From Nocardia yamanashiensis NBRC 100130 (lineage in GTDB: Bacteria; Actinomycetota; Actinomycetes; Mycobacteriales; Mycobacteriaceae), in assembly GCF_001613325.1 (NCBI RefSeq), contig NZ_BDCD01000011.1:62001-126000 (forward strand): DNA of 64,000 nucleotides. Reading direction: 5' to 3'. The notes beneath the pieces are model-generated. The model did no database searches and was not told the DNA's origin. It was given only the letters and a program-made list of their open reading frames with translations. The position numbers and the translations under genes were made by a program. Shown here in pieces: positions 1-8,279 of this stretch (positions are counted from its first letter, which is position 1; every line of letters starts with the position of its first letter).

Positions 1-39
1 CCGGCCCGCAGGGCCGAAAGACTTTGAGCAACAGGACTG

Positions 40-1131
40 GTGGAACGGATGACGGTCATAGATATCGAGCCGGATACGGCGGAGCTCGCCGCTGCGGGCA
101 TCGCGACCATGCAGATCGTGCGGGTGGTTCGCGAGACCGATGACGCGGTGTCCATCGAGCTGACTCCGGACGAGGCACACGCGGATCGGTTCGGGTACAA
201 GCCCGGTCAGTTCCTGACGCTGCGGATTCCGAGTGACCGCACCGGGTCCGTCAGTCGCTGCTACTCGCTGTCGAGCGCACCCCACGAGGGCGGTCCGCTG
301 AAGGTGACGGTGAAGCGCACCGTGGAGGGCTACGGCTCGAACTGGTTGTGCGACAACGCCGCCGAGGGCATGAGCATGCAGGTGCTGCCGCCTTCGGGGA
401 TTTTCGTGCCGGGGTCGCTGGACACCGACCTGTTGCTGTTCGCGGGCGGCAGCGGCATTACGCCGGTGCTGTCGATTCTCAAGGAGACCCTGGCGCGCGG
501 CACCGGGCATTGCACCTTGATCTATGCCAATCAGCACGAGAACTCGGTCATCTTCGCGACCGAACTGGCGGAATTGGCTGCCGCACACCCTGATCGGCTG
601 CTGGTCGTGCACTGGCTGCAGTCGGTGCAGGGTCTGCCCAGCGTGGAACAGCTCGCCGCGCTGGCGCGCCCGTGGGCGGGCCGGGAGGTATTCGTCTGCG
701 GTCCCGGCCCGTTCATGGACGCCGTCGGCAATGCCATGACCGCCCTCGGCGCGGACCGCAAGCGCGTGCACATGGAGAAGTTCGTGTCGCTGTCGGGCAA
801 TCCGTTCGAGACCGACACCAGTGCGGCCGATATCGAAGCGGCGGCGGCCGAGGGCGATAACGCCACGGTCCAGGTCGAACTCGACGGCGAGAACCACGAG
901 GTCACCTGGCCCAAGCAGCAGACCCTGCTCGATGTGCTGCTGGCCAAGGGCCTGGACGCCCCCTACTCCTGCAAGGAAGGCGCGTGCAGCGCCTGCGTCT
1001 GCCGGGTGGTGTCCGGCGAAGTTTCCATGCGCCGCAACGAGATCCTGGAGGAAGAGGACATCGCCGAGGGCTATGTGCTCGCCTGCCAGGCCGTTCCGGT
1101 CACCGACGACGTCTCCGTCACCTATTCCTGA
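40..1131 (+). CDS. Ferredoxin-NAD(P)H reductase of a multicomponent oxygenase (KshB/HmpA-like)
   Basis: 363-residue electron-transfer flavoprotein that would pass electrons from NAD(P)H through FAD and a [2Fe-2S] cluster to an oxygenase. Visible in order are the FAD motif RCYSLSSAP (about residues 71-79), the NAD-binding GGSGITPV (about 138-145), and a C-terminal plant-type ferredoxin domain with YSCKEGACSACVC followed by a later CQA (C-x4-C-x2-C-xn-C). The layout matches phenylacetate-type and 3-ketosteroid 9-alpha-hydroxylase reductases (KshB). The next gene, 20 nt on, is an extradiol dioxygenase, so a ring-degradation role is likely, but the oxygenase itself must lie outside the window. 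GTG at 40 is used; ATG at 49 in the same frame is an equally good start because the AGGA at 33-36 suits neither perfectly. KshB identity is inferred, not proven. Confidence 0.88.
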   Translation: MERMTVIDIEPDTAELAAAGIATMQIVRVVRETDDAVSIELTPDEAHADRFGYKPGQFLTLRIPSDRTGSVSRCYSLSSAPHEGGPLKVTVKRTVEGYGSNWLCDNAAEGMSMQVLPPSGIFVPGSLDTDLLLFAGGSGITPVLSILKETLARGTGHCTLIYANQHENSVIFATELAELAAAHPDRLLVVHWLQSVQGLPSVEQLAALARPWAGREVFVCGPGPFMDAVGNAMTALGADRKRVHMEKFVSLSGNPFETDTSAADIEAAAAEGDNATVQVELDGENHEVTWPKQQTLLDVLLAKGLDAPYSCKEGACSACVCRVVSGEVSMRRNEILEEEDIAEGYVLACQAVPVTDDVSVTYS

Positions 1132-1151
1132 TTCAGCTAAGGAGCAACCCC

Positions 1152-2030
1152 ATGGCCGCGTTCGCTTCGCTCGGCTACGTCCGCGCCCGCATCGCCGATG
1201 TGGACGCCTGGCGCAAGTTCGCCTTCGACGTCATCGGTTTCGCCGAAGGCTCGGGCCCCAACCAGGATTCGATCTACCTGCGCGTGGACGAGCACACCTA
1301 CCGCCTGGAACTGGTGCCCGGCGAACGCGACGAGGTCATCGCGGTGGGCTGGCAGGTCGCCGACCGCCGCTCCCTGGAACTGGTGCGCGAGACCCTGGAG
1401 AAAGCGGGCATCGCCGTCGCCACGCTCTCGGTCGCCGAGGCCGTGAACCGGCACGTCGAGGAGGCCATCAGCTTCGTCGACCCGTCCGGCTTCACCATCG
1501 AGGTCTTCCACGGCCCGCTGCTCGACCATTCGCCGGTGGTCGGAAAGTTCGGAAACCGTTTCGTCACCGGCGATCTCGGCCTCGGGCACGTGGTGCTGCC
1601 GGTGCGCGATATCGAGGAAGCCCGCAAGTTCTACACCGAGGTGCTCGGGTTCGCCTCGCGCGGCTCGTTCCGCGTGGGCCCGCCGGAACATCCCATCTGG
1701 ATTCGCTTCATGGGCGTGAACCCGCGCCATCACAGCCTGGCGCTGATCCCGGGCAGCCGCCCGGACGGCCCCGGCATCGTCCACATCATGGTCGAAGTGG
1801 ACGCGCTCGACGATGTCGGCCGGGCCCTGGATCGCGTGAACAAGGCGGGCTACCACCTGTCCTCCACGCTGGGCCGGCACACCAACGACAAGATGATCTC
1901 CTTCTACGTCCGGACTCCCGGCGGCTGGGACCTCGAATTCGGTTGCGAGGGCATGCTGGTCGGCGCGGATTACGTGGCGGAGGAAATGACAGCCGACAGC
2001 TACTGGGGCCACGAGTGGGCTAGAGGCTGA
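1152..2030 (+). CDS. Type I extradiol ring-cleavage dioxygenase (BphC/HsaC family)
   Basis: 292-residue two-domain VOC-fold enzyme predicted to open catechol-type rings next to the hydroxyls (meta cleavage) with Fe(II). The metal ligands fall where BphC has them: His146 (GLGHVVLP), His211 (IVHIMVEV) and Glu262 (WDLEFG). Second-shell His194 (RHHSLAL), His243 and Tyr252 are also present, so the protein looks catalytically intact. Length matches the family (about 290-300). ATG at 1152 is preceded by AAGGAG (1139-1144). It follows the ferredoxin reductase by 20 nt and probably shares its transcript. The natural substrate (biphenyl-, steroid- or other catechol) cannot be read from the sequence. 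Confidence 0.9.
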   Translation: MAAFASLGYVRARIADVDAWRKFAFDVIGFAEGSGPNQDSIYLRVDEHTYRLELVPGERDEVIAVGWQVADRRSLELVRETLEKAGIAVATLSVAEAVNRHVEEAISFVDPSGFTIEVFHGPLLDHSPVVGKFGNRFVTGDLGLGHVVLPVRDIEEARKFYTEVLGFASRGSFRVGPPEHPIWIRFMGVNPRHHSLALIPGSRPDGPGIVHIMVEVDALDDVGRALDRVNKAGYHLSSTLGRHTNDKMISFYVRTPGGWDLEFGCEGMLVGADYVAEEMTADSYWGHEWARG

Positions 2031-2152
2031 CAGAACCGGTCCGCCGTCACACGCGAGGCGGCGGGCCAGTCGTCGCGTCTCCACTCAGAGCCGATGGGGA
2101 GACGGGGCAGTTCGGAGCACAACTGAATATCCCCGCAAAGGAGCGTCGAAAG

Positions 2153-3376
2153 TTGAATCAGCCCAACCCCGTTTCGAACGTGGCCGCCGGACCCACCCGG
2201 TTCGGTTTCTTCATCGCCCCGTACCACCCGCTCACCGGCAACCCCACCCTGCAGATCCAGCGCGATCTGCAGCTGGTGCAGCTCGCCGACGAACTCGGCT
2301 ACGCCGAAGCCTGGGTCGGCGAACACCATTCGGCCGGCATGGAGATCATCGCCGCGCCCGAGGTGTTCCTGGCCGCCGCGGCCGAACGCACCAGGCAGAT
2401 CCGCCTGGGCACCGGCGTGAATTCCCTGCCCTACCACCAGCCCATGATGCTGGCCGACCGGCTGTGCCTGCTCGACCATCTCACCAAGGGCCGCGTCATG
2501 ATGGGCATCGGGCCGGGCCAGCTGGCCTCCGACGCCTCCATGATGGGCGTCCCGCAACCGCGTCAGCGCGACATGATGCACGAATCCATGGATGTGCTCG
2601 CCCAGCTGCTGCGCGGTGAGGTGGTGAGCGCCAAGACCGACTGGTTCGAGCTGAACGAGGCCCGGCTGCAACTGCTGCCGTATCAGCAGGGCGGCCTGGA
2701 AATGGCTGTCGCCTCGACCATTTCGCCCTCCGGCGCGGTGCTGGCCGGACGGCACGGCGCGGGCCTGCTCTCGCTCGCGGCTTCCGATCCCAGCGGTTAC
2801 GACGCGCTGCTGCCGAACTGGAAGATCTACGAGAAGACCATGGGCGACAACGGGTTCACCGTCGATCGCGCCAAATGGCGGCTGGTCGCGCCCATGCACA
2901 TCGCCGAGACCCGCGAGCAGGCGCGCCGCGAAGCCGAATGGGGCGTGGGGCATCTGGTCGACTACATCAAGCGGCTGTCCGGCATGGACGTCCCGTGGGG
3001 CGACACCGCCGCCGAGGCCGTCGAACAATGGACCGGCCCGGGCTTCCCGGCCTTCGGCCGCGCCACCATCGGCACCCCCGAGGACGCCATCGCCACCATC
3101 GAGGCGCTGGCCCAGCAGTCCGGCGGCTTCGGCACCTTCCTGGTGCTGGCGCTGAACATCGCTGATCCGGCGGCCACCCGGCGGTCCGTGGAACTGTTCG
3201 CCGAGCACGTGATTCCGCATTTCACCGGCGCCAACCGCAATCGCACGGCCTCGCTGGACTGGGCCAATGCCAATAGCGAACGGCTCATGTCGGGTATGCG
3301 CGCCGGCGTGGAGGCCGCTTTCGAGCGCCACGCCGCCGCTCTCCAGGCCGCTTTCGCCCCCGAGGAAGGGAAGTGA
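2153..3376 (+). CDS. LLM-class flavin-dependent monooxygenase (bacterial luciferase-like)
   Basis: 407-residue TIM-barrel flavin monooxygenase of the luciferase-like superfamily. Family features are the N-terminal FGFFIAPYHP strand, EAWVGEHHSAGMEIIAAPEVFLAAAAERT and the flavin-site LPYHQPMMLADRLCLLDHLTKGR (about residues 99-121). Such enzymes use FMNH2 or F420 and usually a separate reductase. Translation appears to start at TTG 2153, because AAAGGAG at 2137-2143 sits 9 nt upstream and no better codon is in range. It lies 122 nt after the dioxygenase and 1 nt before the alcohol dehydrogenase, which places it in the same catabolic operon, most likely as a hydroxylase or Baeyer-Villiger-type step. 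Substrate unknown. Confidence 0.87.
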   Translation: MNQPNPVSNVAAGPTRFGFFIAPYHPLTGNPTLQIQRDLQLVQLADELGYAEAWVGEHHSAGMEIIAAPEVFLAAAAERTRQIRLGTGVNSLPYHQPMMLADRLCLLDHLTKGRVMMGIGPGQLASDASMMGVPQPRQRDMMHESMDVLAQLLRGEVVSAKTDWFELNEARLQLLPYQQGGLEMAVASTISPSGAVLAGRHGAGLLSLAASDPSGYDALLPNWKIYEKTMGDNGFTVDRAKWRLVAPMHIAETREQARREAEWGVGHLVDYIKRLSGMDVPWGDTAAEAVEQWTGPGFPAFGRATIGTPEDAIATIEALAQQSGGFGTFLVLALNIADPAATRRSVELFAEHVIPHFTGANRNRTASLDWANANSERLMSGMRAGVEAAFERHAAALQAAFAPEEGK

Positions 3377-3377
3377 C

Positions 3378-4409
3378 ATGCGCGCGGTAGTCATGCGCGA
3401 TCGCAAGCTCGTCGTGGACGAGGTGCCCGAACCGGTACCGGGTCCCGGTCAGGTGCTGGTCGAGACCATCGCCTGCGGGGTGTGTGGATCCGACAAGCAG
3501 GCCCTGGACTACACCGACGAGTTCTTGCAGGCGTCCCGGGACAGCGGCGTGCCGACCTTCCTGTTCGACCCGCACCGCGATCTGGTGATGGGACACGAAC
3601 TGGCCGCCAGGGTCATCGGCGCGGGACCGGACACGCCGTTCACCGAGGGCCAGAACGTGGTCGCCCTGCCGTGGGCGCTGGACGCGGCCGGCGGCATCCA
3701 CGGCGTCGGGTATTCCAATGATTTCCCCGGTGGTTACGGAGAGCGCATGGTGTTGCAGGCCATGGCGCTCGAACCGATCCCGGAGCATGTGCCGCCGCAC
3801 GTGGCCGCCATGACCGAACCCCTGGCCGTCGGCTTCGGCAATGTGGCGCGCACGGGCATCGGTCCGGAGGGGACCGGCATCGTGATCGGTTGCGGCCCCG
3901 TCGGTCTGGGCGCGGTGGCGGCGTTGGTCGAACGCGGCGTCGCGCCCATCGTCGCCTCGGATCCGTCCAAGCTGCGCCGCGAGGCCGCGCTGCGGCTGGG
4001 CGCGCACCGGGTGGTGGACCCGAATGCCGAAGACCCGGTGGAGGTTTGGCAGGAACTGGCCTCGCCGGGCCAGAAACTGCACGTGTGGGTGTGCGCCTCG
4101 GTGCCCGGCCTGCTCAACGACCTCATGTACAAGGTGCCCCGCGAGACGGCGATCCTGCAGATCGGCGCGGTCATGACCGATGACGTCATCCGGCCGATCG
4201 TCGGCATCTACAAGGACATCTCCTTGCAGATGTGCATGGTCTACCCGCACGAGGAATACGCGAAGACCCTGCACCGCATCGCCGACGGCACGGTGGACGC
4301 CGCCTCGCTCATCACCGACGAGGTGGGCCTGGACGGGGTCGCCGGGGCGATCGAATCGCTGCGCAATCCCGACGACCACATCCAGATCCTGGTGCGACCC
4401 AACCTCTAA
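3378..4409 (+). CDS. Zinc-binding medium-chain alcohol dehydrogenase
   Basis: 343-residue MDR-family NAD(P)-dependent dehydrogenase. Catalytic-zinc ligands are visible in CGVCGSD (about residues 33-39) and GHELAARV, and the Rossmann motif is GCGPVGLGAVAALV. The four-cysteine structural-zinc lobe of classical ADHs is absent: the segment after GHE continues directly to PWALDAAGG and GGYGERM. ATG 3378 begins 1 nt after the monooxygenase stop, with GAGGAAGG as Shine-Dalgarno inside the upstream gene, so the two are co-translated. It probably oxidises an alcohol intermediate of the same pathway. Convergent with the following MFS gene. Confidence 0.88.
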   Translation: MRAVVMRDRKLVVDEVPEPVPGPGQVLVETIACGVCGSDKQALDYTDEFLQASRDSGVPTFLFDPHRDLVMGHELAARVIGAGPDTPFTEGQNVVALPWALDAAGGIHGVGYSNDFPGGYGERMVLQAMALEPIPEHVPPHVAAMTEPLAVGFGNVARTGIGPEGTGIVIGCGPVGLGAVAALVERGVAPIVASDPSKLRREAALRLGAHRVVDPNAEDPVEVWQELASPGQKLHVWVCASVPGLLNDLMYKVPRETAILQIGAVMTDDVIRPIVGIYKDISLQMCMVYPHEEYAKTLHRIADGTVDAASLITDEVGLDGVAGAIESLRNPDDHIQILVRPNL

Positions 4410-4428
4410 CGACACCCGATCGGCCCCC

Positions 4429-4453
4429 GGGCGGCGTGATTCACGCGCCGCCC
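4429..4453. terminator. Inverted repeat between convergent genes
   Basis: GGGCGGCG (4429-4436) pairs with CGCCGCCC (4446-4453) around a 9-nt loop containing the stop codon of the minus-strand MFS gene. It sits 20 nt after the alcohol dehydrogenase stop, where a bidirectional terminator would be expected. There is no U-tract, so intrinsic activity is uncertain. Confidence 0.4.
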
Positions 4454-5655
4454 TTCGGCCGGGCCGGAAAGGCGTGCTGGCGCGCGCCGAGCACCACCAG
4501 CAGGGTGGGCGCCAGCAGGATCGGGACGGTCCATGGCAATGCCGTCGCGCCGAACATCGTCAACAGCACGCCACCGAGCACGCCACCGCCCGCCATGGCG
4601 AGATTCCACAGCGTGACCAGCATGGCCTGGGCCGCGTCGGCGGCGTCGCCACCGGCGATCGCCGCCGCGGTCTGCAACAGCGTCGGCACGCCGCCCCAGC
4701 CCAGCCCCCACAGCACGGCCGCCGCATAGATGACCGCCGTATTGTGCGACTGGACGGCCAGCACGGTGGTCGCCACGGCCACCAGAATCGTTGCGGCGAT
4801 GGTCAATCCGCGCAGCCGGCGGTCGATGTGCACACCCGTGAACCAGATGCTCGCCATCGACGCGATGCCGTAGACCAGCAGCACCACGCCGGTGATCCCG
4901 GGCAGTCCGGCCGCATCGAGGAAGGCCGCGATGTAGGTGTAGAGGATGGTCTGCGCGAGCACGAAGACCAACGTCACGAACAGCACGGCACCGACCCCGG
5001 GGATGCGCGCGGTCGCCAGCATCCGGATGCGGCCACCGCCCGCCTGTCCGGGAAAGTCCGGTACCGCCAGCGAGATCCAGGCCAGCAGCGCCACCGCGAA
5101 CACCGACATGGCCGCGAAGGTCACCTGCCAGCCGACCGCGTCGCCGAGGAAGGTACCCAGCGGGATACCCAGTGACAAAGCCAGCGGAATGCCCGCCATC
5201 ACGATCGCGATCGCCTTGCCCCGCAACGCTTCCGGAGCCAAACGCCCGGCATACCCCGCCAGCAGCGCCCACACCACGCCCGCCGCGATACCGGCGACGA
5301 ACCGCGCCACCAGCGTCAGCGGATACGACAGCGACACCGCCGTCACGGTATTCGCCACCGCGAACCCGGCCACCCCGGCCAGCAACAGCCGCTTGCGCCG
5401 CCACCCGGCCGTGGCGGCCGACAGCGGAATCGCCGATACCGCCGTGCCGATGGCGTAAACGGTGACCAGCTGCCCGGTCGCGGATTCGCCGACCCGCAGG
5501 CCGGCGCTCATACCGGGCAGCACTCCGGCGGGCAGCGCCTCGGTGAGCACCGTGATGAAGGCTGCCGTGGTCAAGGCCAGCAGCGACGGAATCGGCAGTC
5601 CCGGAGCGTTTTTCGTGGTGGCCGTCGGTGCGGCGACCTGTGTTCGATTCACCAT
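4441..5655 (-). CDS. MFS efflux transporter (DHA1/AraJ-like)
   Basis: 404-residue integral membrane protein with about 12 hydrophobic segments. The N-terminal half has PSLLALTTAAFITVLTEALPAGVLPGMSAGLRVGESATGQLVTVYAIG followed by the loop 2-3 region WRRKRLLLAG, typical of DHA1 drug or sugar efflux permeases. A strongly basic loop is followed by VARFVAGIAAGVVWALLAGYAGRLAP (motif C-like region). ATG 5655 (MVNRTQ) is chosen because the hydrophobic core begins about 20 residues later and an 18-bp palindrome lies directly upstream at 5671-5688. Substrate not predictable. Transcribed away from the OYE gene and convergently with the upstream catabolic operon. Confidence 0.87.
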   Translation of the reverse strand: MVNRTQVAAPTATTKNAPGLPIPSLLALTTAAFITVLTEALPAGVLPGMSAGLRVGESATGQLVTVYAIGTAVSAIPLSAATAGWRRKRLLLAGVAGFAVANTVTAVSLSYPLTLVARFVAGIAAGVVWALLAGYAGRLAPEALRGKAIAIVMAGIPLALSLGIPLGTFLGDAVGWQVTFAAMSVFAVALLAWISLAVPDFPGQAGGGRIRMLATARIPGVGAVLFVTLVFVLAQTILYTYIAAFLDAAGLPGITGVVLLVYGIASMASIWFTGVHIDRRLRGLTIAATILVAVATTVLAVQSHNTAVIYAAAVLWGLGWGGVPTLLQTAAAIAGGDAADAAQAMLVTLWNLAMAGGGVLGGVLLTMFGATALPWTVPILLAPTLLVVLGARQHAFPARPKGGA

Positions 5656-5670
5656 GCGGGCATGGTCAAC

Positions 5671-5688
5671 CCTCACATTAATGTCAGG
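5671..5688. promoter_or_regulatory. 18-bp AT-centred palindrome upstream of the MFS gene
   Basis: CCTCACATTAATGTCAGG: the 10-bp core ACATTAATGT (5675-5684) is a perfect palindrome and the flanks CCT/AGG also pair, leaving only one mismatched pair. It starts 16 nt before the MFS start codon and is strikingly AT-rich for this genome, so it is a probable repressor operator overlapping the promoter. No adjacent gene for the cognate regulator is evident. Confidence 0.55.
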
Positions 5689-5755
5689 TGCAAGGAATTC
5701 GCTCGAACGAGATACCCGCCCGCGCATCTCGGGGCGGTATCCGCCGCTCCGCCAC

Positions 5756-5881
5756 GGCGTGATGTCGCCCCCGCGCCGTCACTTCGGGATGCTCGCGGGC
5801 CGAATCCAGCGAAAGCGGTGTCCCGCGCGCAATGGATCCCGGCCACCATCGCGCCGGGACGCCCCGGGGCGACATCACGCC
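5756..5881. repeat. 126-bp element bounded by 16-bp perfect inverted repeats
   Basis: GGCGTGATGTCGCCCC at 5756-5771 is the exact reverse complement of GGGGCGACATCACGCC at 5866-5881, with a 94-nt spacer rich in smaller complementary segments. No coding potential is apparent. The element fills the gap between the divergently placed MFS start and the 3' end of the OYE-fusion gene (stop at 5886). It could be a MITE-like or REP-like mobile remnant, or a large stem-loop ending the OYE transcript. No target-site duplication was recognised at the edges. Confidence 0.6.
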
Positions 5882-5885
5882 CCGG

Positions 5886-7577
5886 TCAGTTGTCGAAGGT
5901 GATGCGCACGGTGACGGGGGTGGTCTCGAGCGCCGCGAACATGCCGCGCGCCAGTGGGGCGAGCAGTGGGTGCGGGGCGAAGGTGCGGGCGCGGGCCACC
6001 ACATCGTCGTCGGGCAGGAATTCGGCGGTGCCGGTGCGCCAGGTATCGCCCTGGCGGACCCGGATGCTGGGGTTCGCGGTGAGGTTCAGGCCCCAGCCCG
6101 AGCGGGTGCCGTGCTGGCAGATGGCCCAGGCGCCGCCCTCGTCGAAGAGCACGCTCACCGGAACCCGGCGCGGCAGGCCGGATTTGCGGCCCACGGTTTC
6201 TATCTCGGTGGCGAAGGCGGTGCGTACGCCGACCTTGTCCAGGCCGCGCACCAACGGGTTCATCACATAGCGGCCGATCGCCCGCTCCCGCTGGAACTTG
6301 CGCACGGTCTTGTCCTTCTTCGCGTCGGACTGCCCGCGCTTGCTGCGGAAGGCGTCGATGCCGTGGTGGCGCAGCATGTTCGCGGCGGTCAGCCACGGCG
6401 AGCGGGCCGGATCCGGGTCGCTGCCCGCGCCCAGCAGTGCGAGTTGGTCGGTGTGCCATTGCAGGTCGAGCGCGCCCTCGACCGACTTGAGGTTCTTGTT
6501 GGCGGCCAGGCGCGGCGGCAGGCCCAGGGTGACCAGCGGCGGGCGGAGTTCGTCGGTGCGCTCGGCGAGCAGATCGGCTGCGGCCGTGGGGAATACGGCG
6601 GTGGGGCGGCCCAGGCCGACCACATCGCAGGTGCCGCCGGTGACCGCCTCGGTCATACCGCTGCGGGAACGGAAGCCGCCGGTGACCGCGATTGGCACCG
6701 CGCCCGCCGCCTGCCGCGCGGTTTCGGCGTAGTCGAGGAAGTACGCCTCGCGGGCCCGGGTCCGCTCGGACACCTGCGGGCGATTCAGCATCGCGGGCGA
6801 TTCGTAACTGCCGCCGCTGATTTCGATGAGATCCACCTGCTCGGCGGACAGCTTCTCGATCACCACCCGCGATTCGTCCTCGGTGAAGCCGCCGCGCTGG
6901 AAGTCCGCCGAATTCAGCTTGATGCCCACCCCGAACCCGGGGCTCACCGCCGCGCGAATGCTGCGCGCCACCTCGATCACGAAGCGCCGCCGCCGCTGCG
7001 GATCGCCGCCCCAGGCATCGGTGCGCTGATTGGACAGCGGCGAGAGGAACTGCGACACCAGATAGCCGTGCGCGCCGTGGATCTGCACGCCGTCGAAACC
7101 GGCCGCCTCCGCCACCCGGGCCGCCGTCCCGAACCGGCGCACGATATCGAGGATCTCCTCCTCGGTGAGCGCGCGCGGCGCGGGCCAGCCCGGAATGCTC
7201 ACCCCGATGGCCGACGGCCCGACCGCCCGGTTCCGGGTCACCATCGGATTGGACTGCCGCCCGGGATGGTTCAGCTGCACCCAGACCTTGCTGCCGCCCT
7301 CCTTGGCCACCTTCGCCCAGCGGGTCAGCGCGTCCAGGTGCCGTTCGTCCTCGATGGCCACATTGCCCGGTTCCCCGCAGTGCCGGCGATCGACCATCAC
7401 ATTGCCGGTGACGATCAGTCCGTACCCGCCGCTGCTCCAGCGCGCGTACAGTCGCTGCAGACGCTCGTCCGGAGCCATATCGGCATTGCCGAGGCCCTCG
7501 CTGAGCGCGGACTTCATCAGTCGGTTGGGCAGGACCTGACCGCTGGCCAGGGGCAGGGGATCGTGCAGGGTCGGCAT
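5886..7577 (-). CDS. Fusion of Old Yellow Enzyme (NADH:flavin oxidoreductase) and a deazaflavin-dependent nitroreductase-like domain
   Basis: 563 residues. Residues 1 to about 380 form an OYE-type TIM barrel: LNHPGRQ, the substrate-binding HGAHGYLVSQFLSPLSNQRTDAWGG (H-x-x-H) and an FMN-binding C-terminal region (VTGGFRSRSGMTEAVTGGTCDVVGLGRP). After a linker rich in basic residues, the last 160 or so residues read as a Ddn/DUF385 split-barrel (F420-dependent nitroreductase/quinone reductase-like): FATEIETVGRKSGLPRRVPVSVLFDEGGAWAICQHGTRSGWGLNLTANPSIRVRQGDTW. OYEs are normally about 360-400 residues, so the extension is real and in frame. ATG 7577 (MPTLHD) is selected; upstream codons run into the operator region. 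The product is expected to reduce activated C=C or nitro compounds. Divergent from the TetR gene, which probably controls it. Confidence 0.85.
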   Translation of the reverse strand: MPTLHDPLPLASGQVLPNRLMKSALSEGLGNADMAPDERLQRLYARWSSGGYGLIVTGNVMVDRRHCGEPGNVAIEDERHLDALTRWAKVAKEGGSKVWVQLNHPGRQSNPMVTRNRAVGPSAIGVSIPGWPAPRALTEEEILDIVRRFGTAARVAEAAGFDGVQIHGAHGYLVSQFLSPLSNQRTDAWGGDPQRRRRFVIEVARSIRAAVSPGFGVGIKLNSADFQRGGFTEDESRVVIEKLSAEQVDLIEISGGSYESPAMLNRPQVSERTRAREAYFLDYAETARQAAGAVPIAVTGGFRSRSGMTEAVTGGTCDVVGLGRPTAVFPTAAADLLAERTDELRPPLVTLGLPPRLAANKNLKSVEGALDLQWHTDQLALLGAGSDPDPARSPWLTAANMLRHHGIDAFRSKRGQSDAKKDKTVRKFQRERAIGRYVMNPLVRGLDKVGVRTAFATEIETVGRKSGLPRRVPVSVLFDEGGAWAICQHGTRSGWGLNLTANPSIRVRQGDTWRTGTAEFLPDDDVVARARTFAPHPLLAPLARGMFAALETTPVTVRITFDN

Positions 7578-7634
7578 CGCTGGGCCCCGATTCCTCGTCG
7601 GTGGGATGGGCGGCGGTCTATCATTCATAGGTAG

Positions 7635-7676
7635 ACCAATCGGTATATCGAGAACGGTAGAGCACCGATCGGTATA
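7635..7676. promoter_or_regulatory. Two TetR-type operator palindromes between divergent genes
   Basis: ACCGATCGGTATA at 7664-7676 contains a perfect 10-bp palindrome (ACCGATCGGT). ACCAATCGGTATA at 7635-7647 is the same site with one change. The copies are exactly 29 bp apart, close to three helical turns, and both lie between the OYE-fusion start (7577) and the TetR start (7697). This is the classic arrangement for autoregulation plus repression of the divergent gene. Confidence 0.72.
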
Positions 7677-7696
7677 CGACAAGGAGGAGACACGCC

Positions 7697-8278
7697 ATGG
7701 GAGCCCGGGACCGCCTCATCGACAGCGCCATCGCACTCATGCGCTGCCAGGGCATCGCGGGGACGGGGATCGCGCAGTTACTCGAGCACAGCGGCATCTC
7801 GCGGCGCTCGGTGTACCTGAACTTCCCCGGAGGCAAATCCGAACTGGTCGCCGAGGCCACCCGCACCGCCGGGCAGGCCTCCAGCGCGCTCATGCGCGCG
7901 GTCACCGGGACCACCGATATCGCCAGCGCGATCGCGGCCTTCCCGGGGATGTGGCGGGAAGTGCTGGTGTCGAGCGACTTCACCGCGGGCTGCCCGATCG
8001 TCGCCGCCGCGCTGGGCCGCTCCGAATCGCCCGAGGCCGCCGATGTGGCGGGGGAGACCTTCGGGGAGTGGGAGGACATCCTGAGCGAACGCCTCGAAGC
8101 CGAGAACGTCGCGCCCGAGACCGCGCGTTCGCTGGCCACCACCATCGTGGCGGCGGTCGAGGGCGCGGTGGTCATGTCGCTGGCCTCCCGGTCCATCGCG
8201 CCGCTGGAACGCACCGGCCGGCAGCTGGCCGACCTCGTCGCCCTCTACACGGGCACGAAGCCGACCGCCGCCGTCTGA
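7697..8278 (+). CDS. TetR/AcrR-family transcriptional regulator
   Basis: 193 residues. The N-terminal HTH reads RLIDSAIALMRCQGIAGTGIAQLLEHSGISRRSVYLNFPGGKSELVAEATR, a standard TetR domain with the SVYLNFPGGK turn typical of YxaF/LmrA-like members. The C-terminal part is an all-helical ligand domain containing SSDFTAGCPIVAAALG. A strong Shine-Dalgarno (AAGGAGGA, 7681-7688) precedes ATG 7697. Twin palindromes upstream (7635-7676) are the probable binding sites, and the divergent OYE fusion is the likely target. Its stop lies 1 nt from that of the convergent SDR gene. Confidence 0.9.
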   Translation: MGARDRLIDSAIALMRCQGIAGTGIAQLLEHSGISRRSVYLNFPGGKSELVAEATRTAGQASSALMRAVTGTTDIASAIAAFPGMWREVLVSSDFTAGCPIVAAALGRSESPEAADVAGETFGEWEDILSERLEAENVAPETARSLATTIVAAVEGAVVMSLASRSIAPLERTGRQLADLVALYTGTKPTAAV

Positions 8279-8279
8279 T

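Noticed and set aside
2000..3406. Long minus-strand frame opposite the luciferase-like gene
   Set aside because: Gly/Arg/His-rich antisense product without motifs; the plus-strand gene is well supported.
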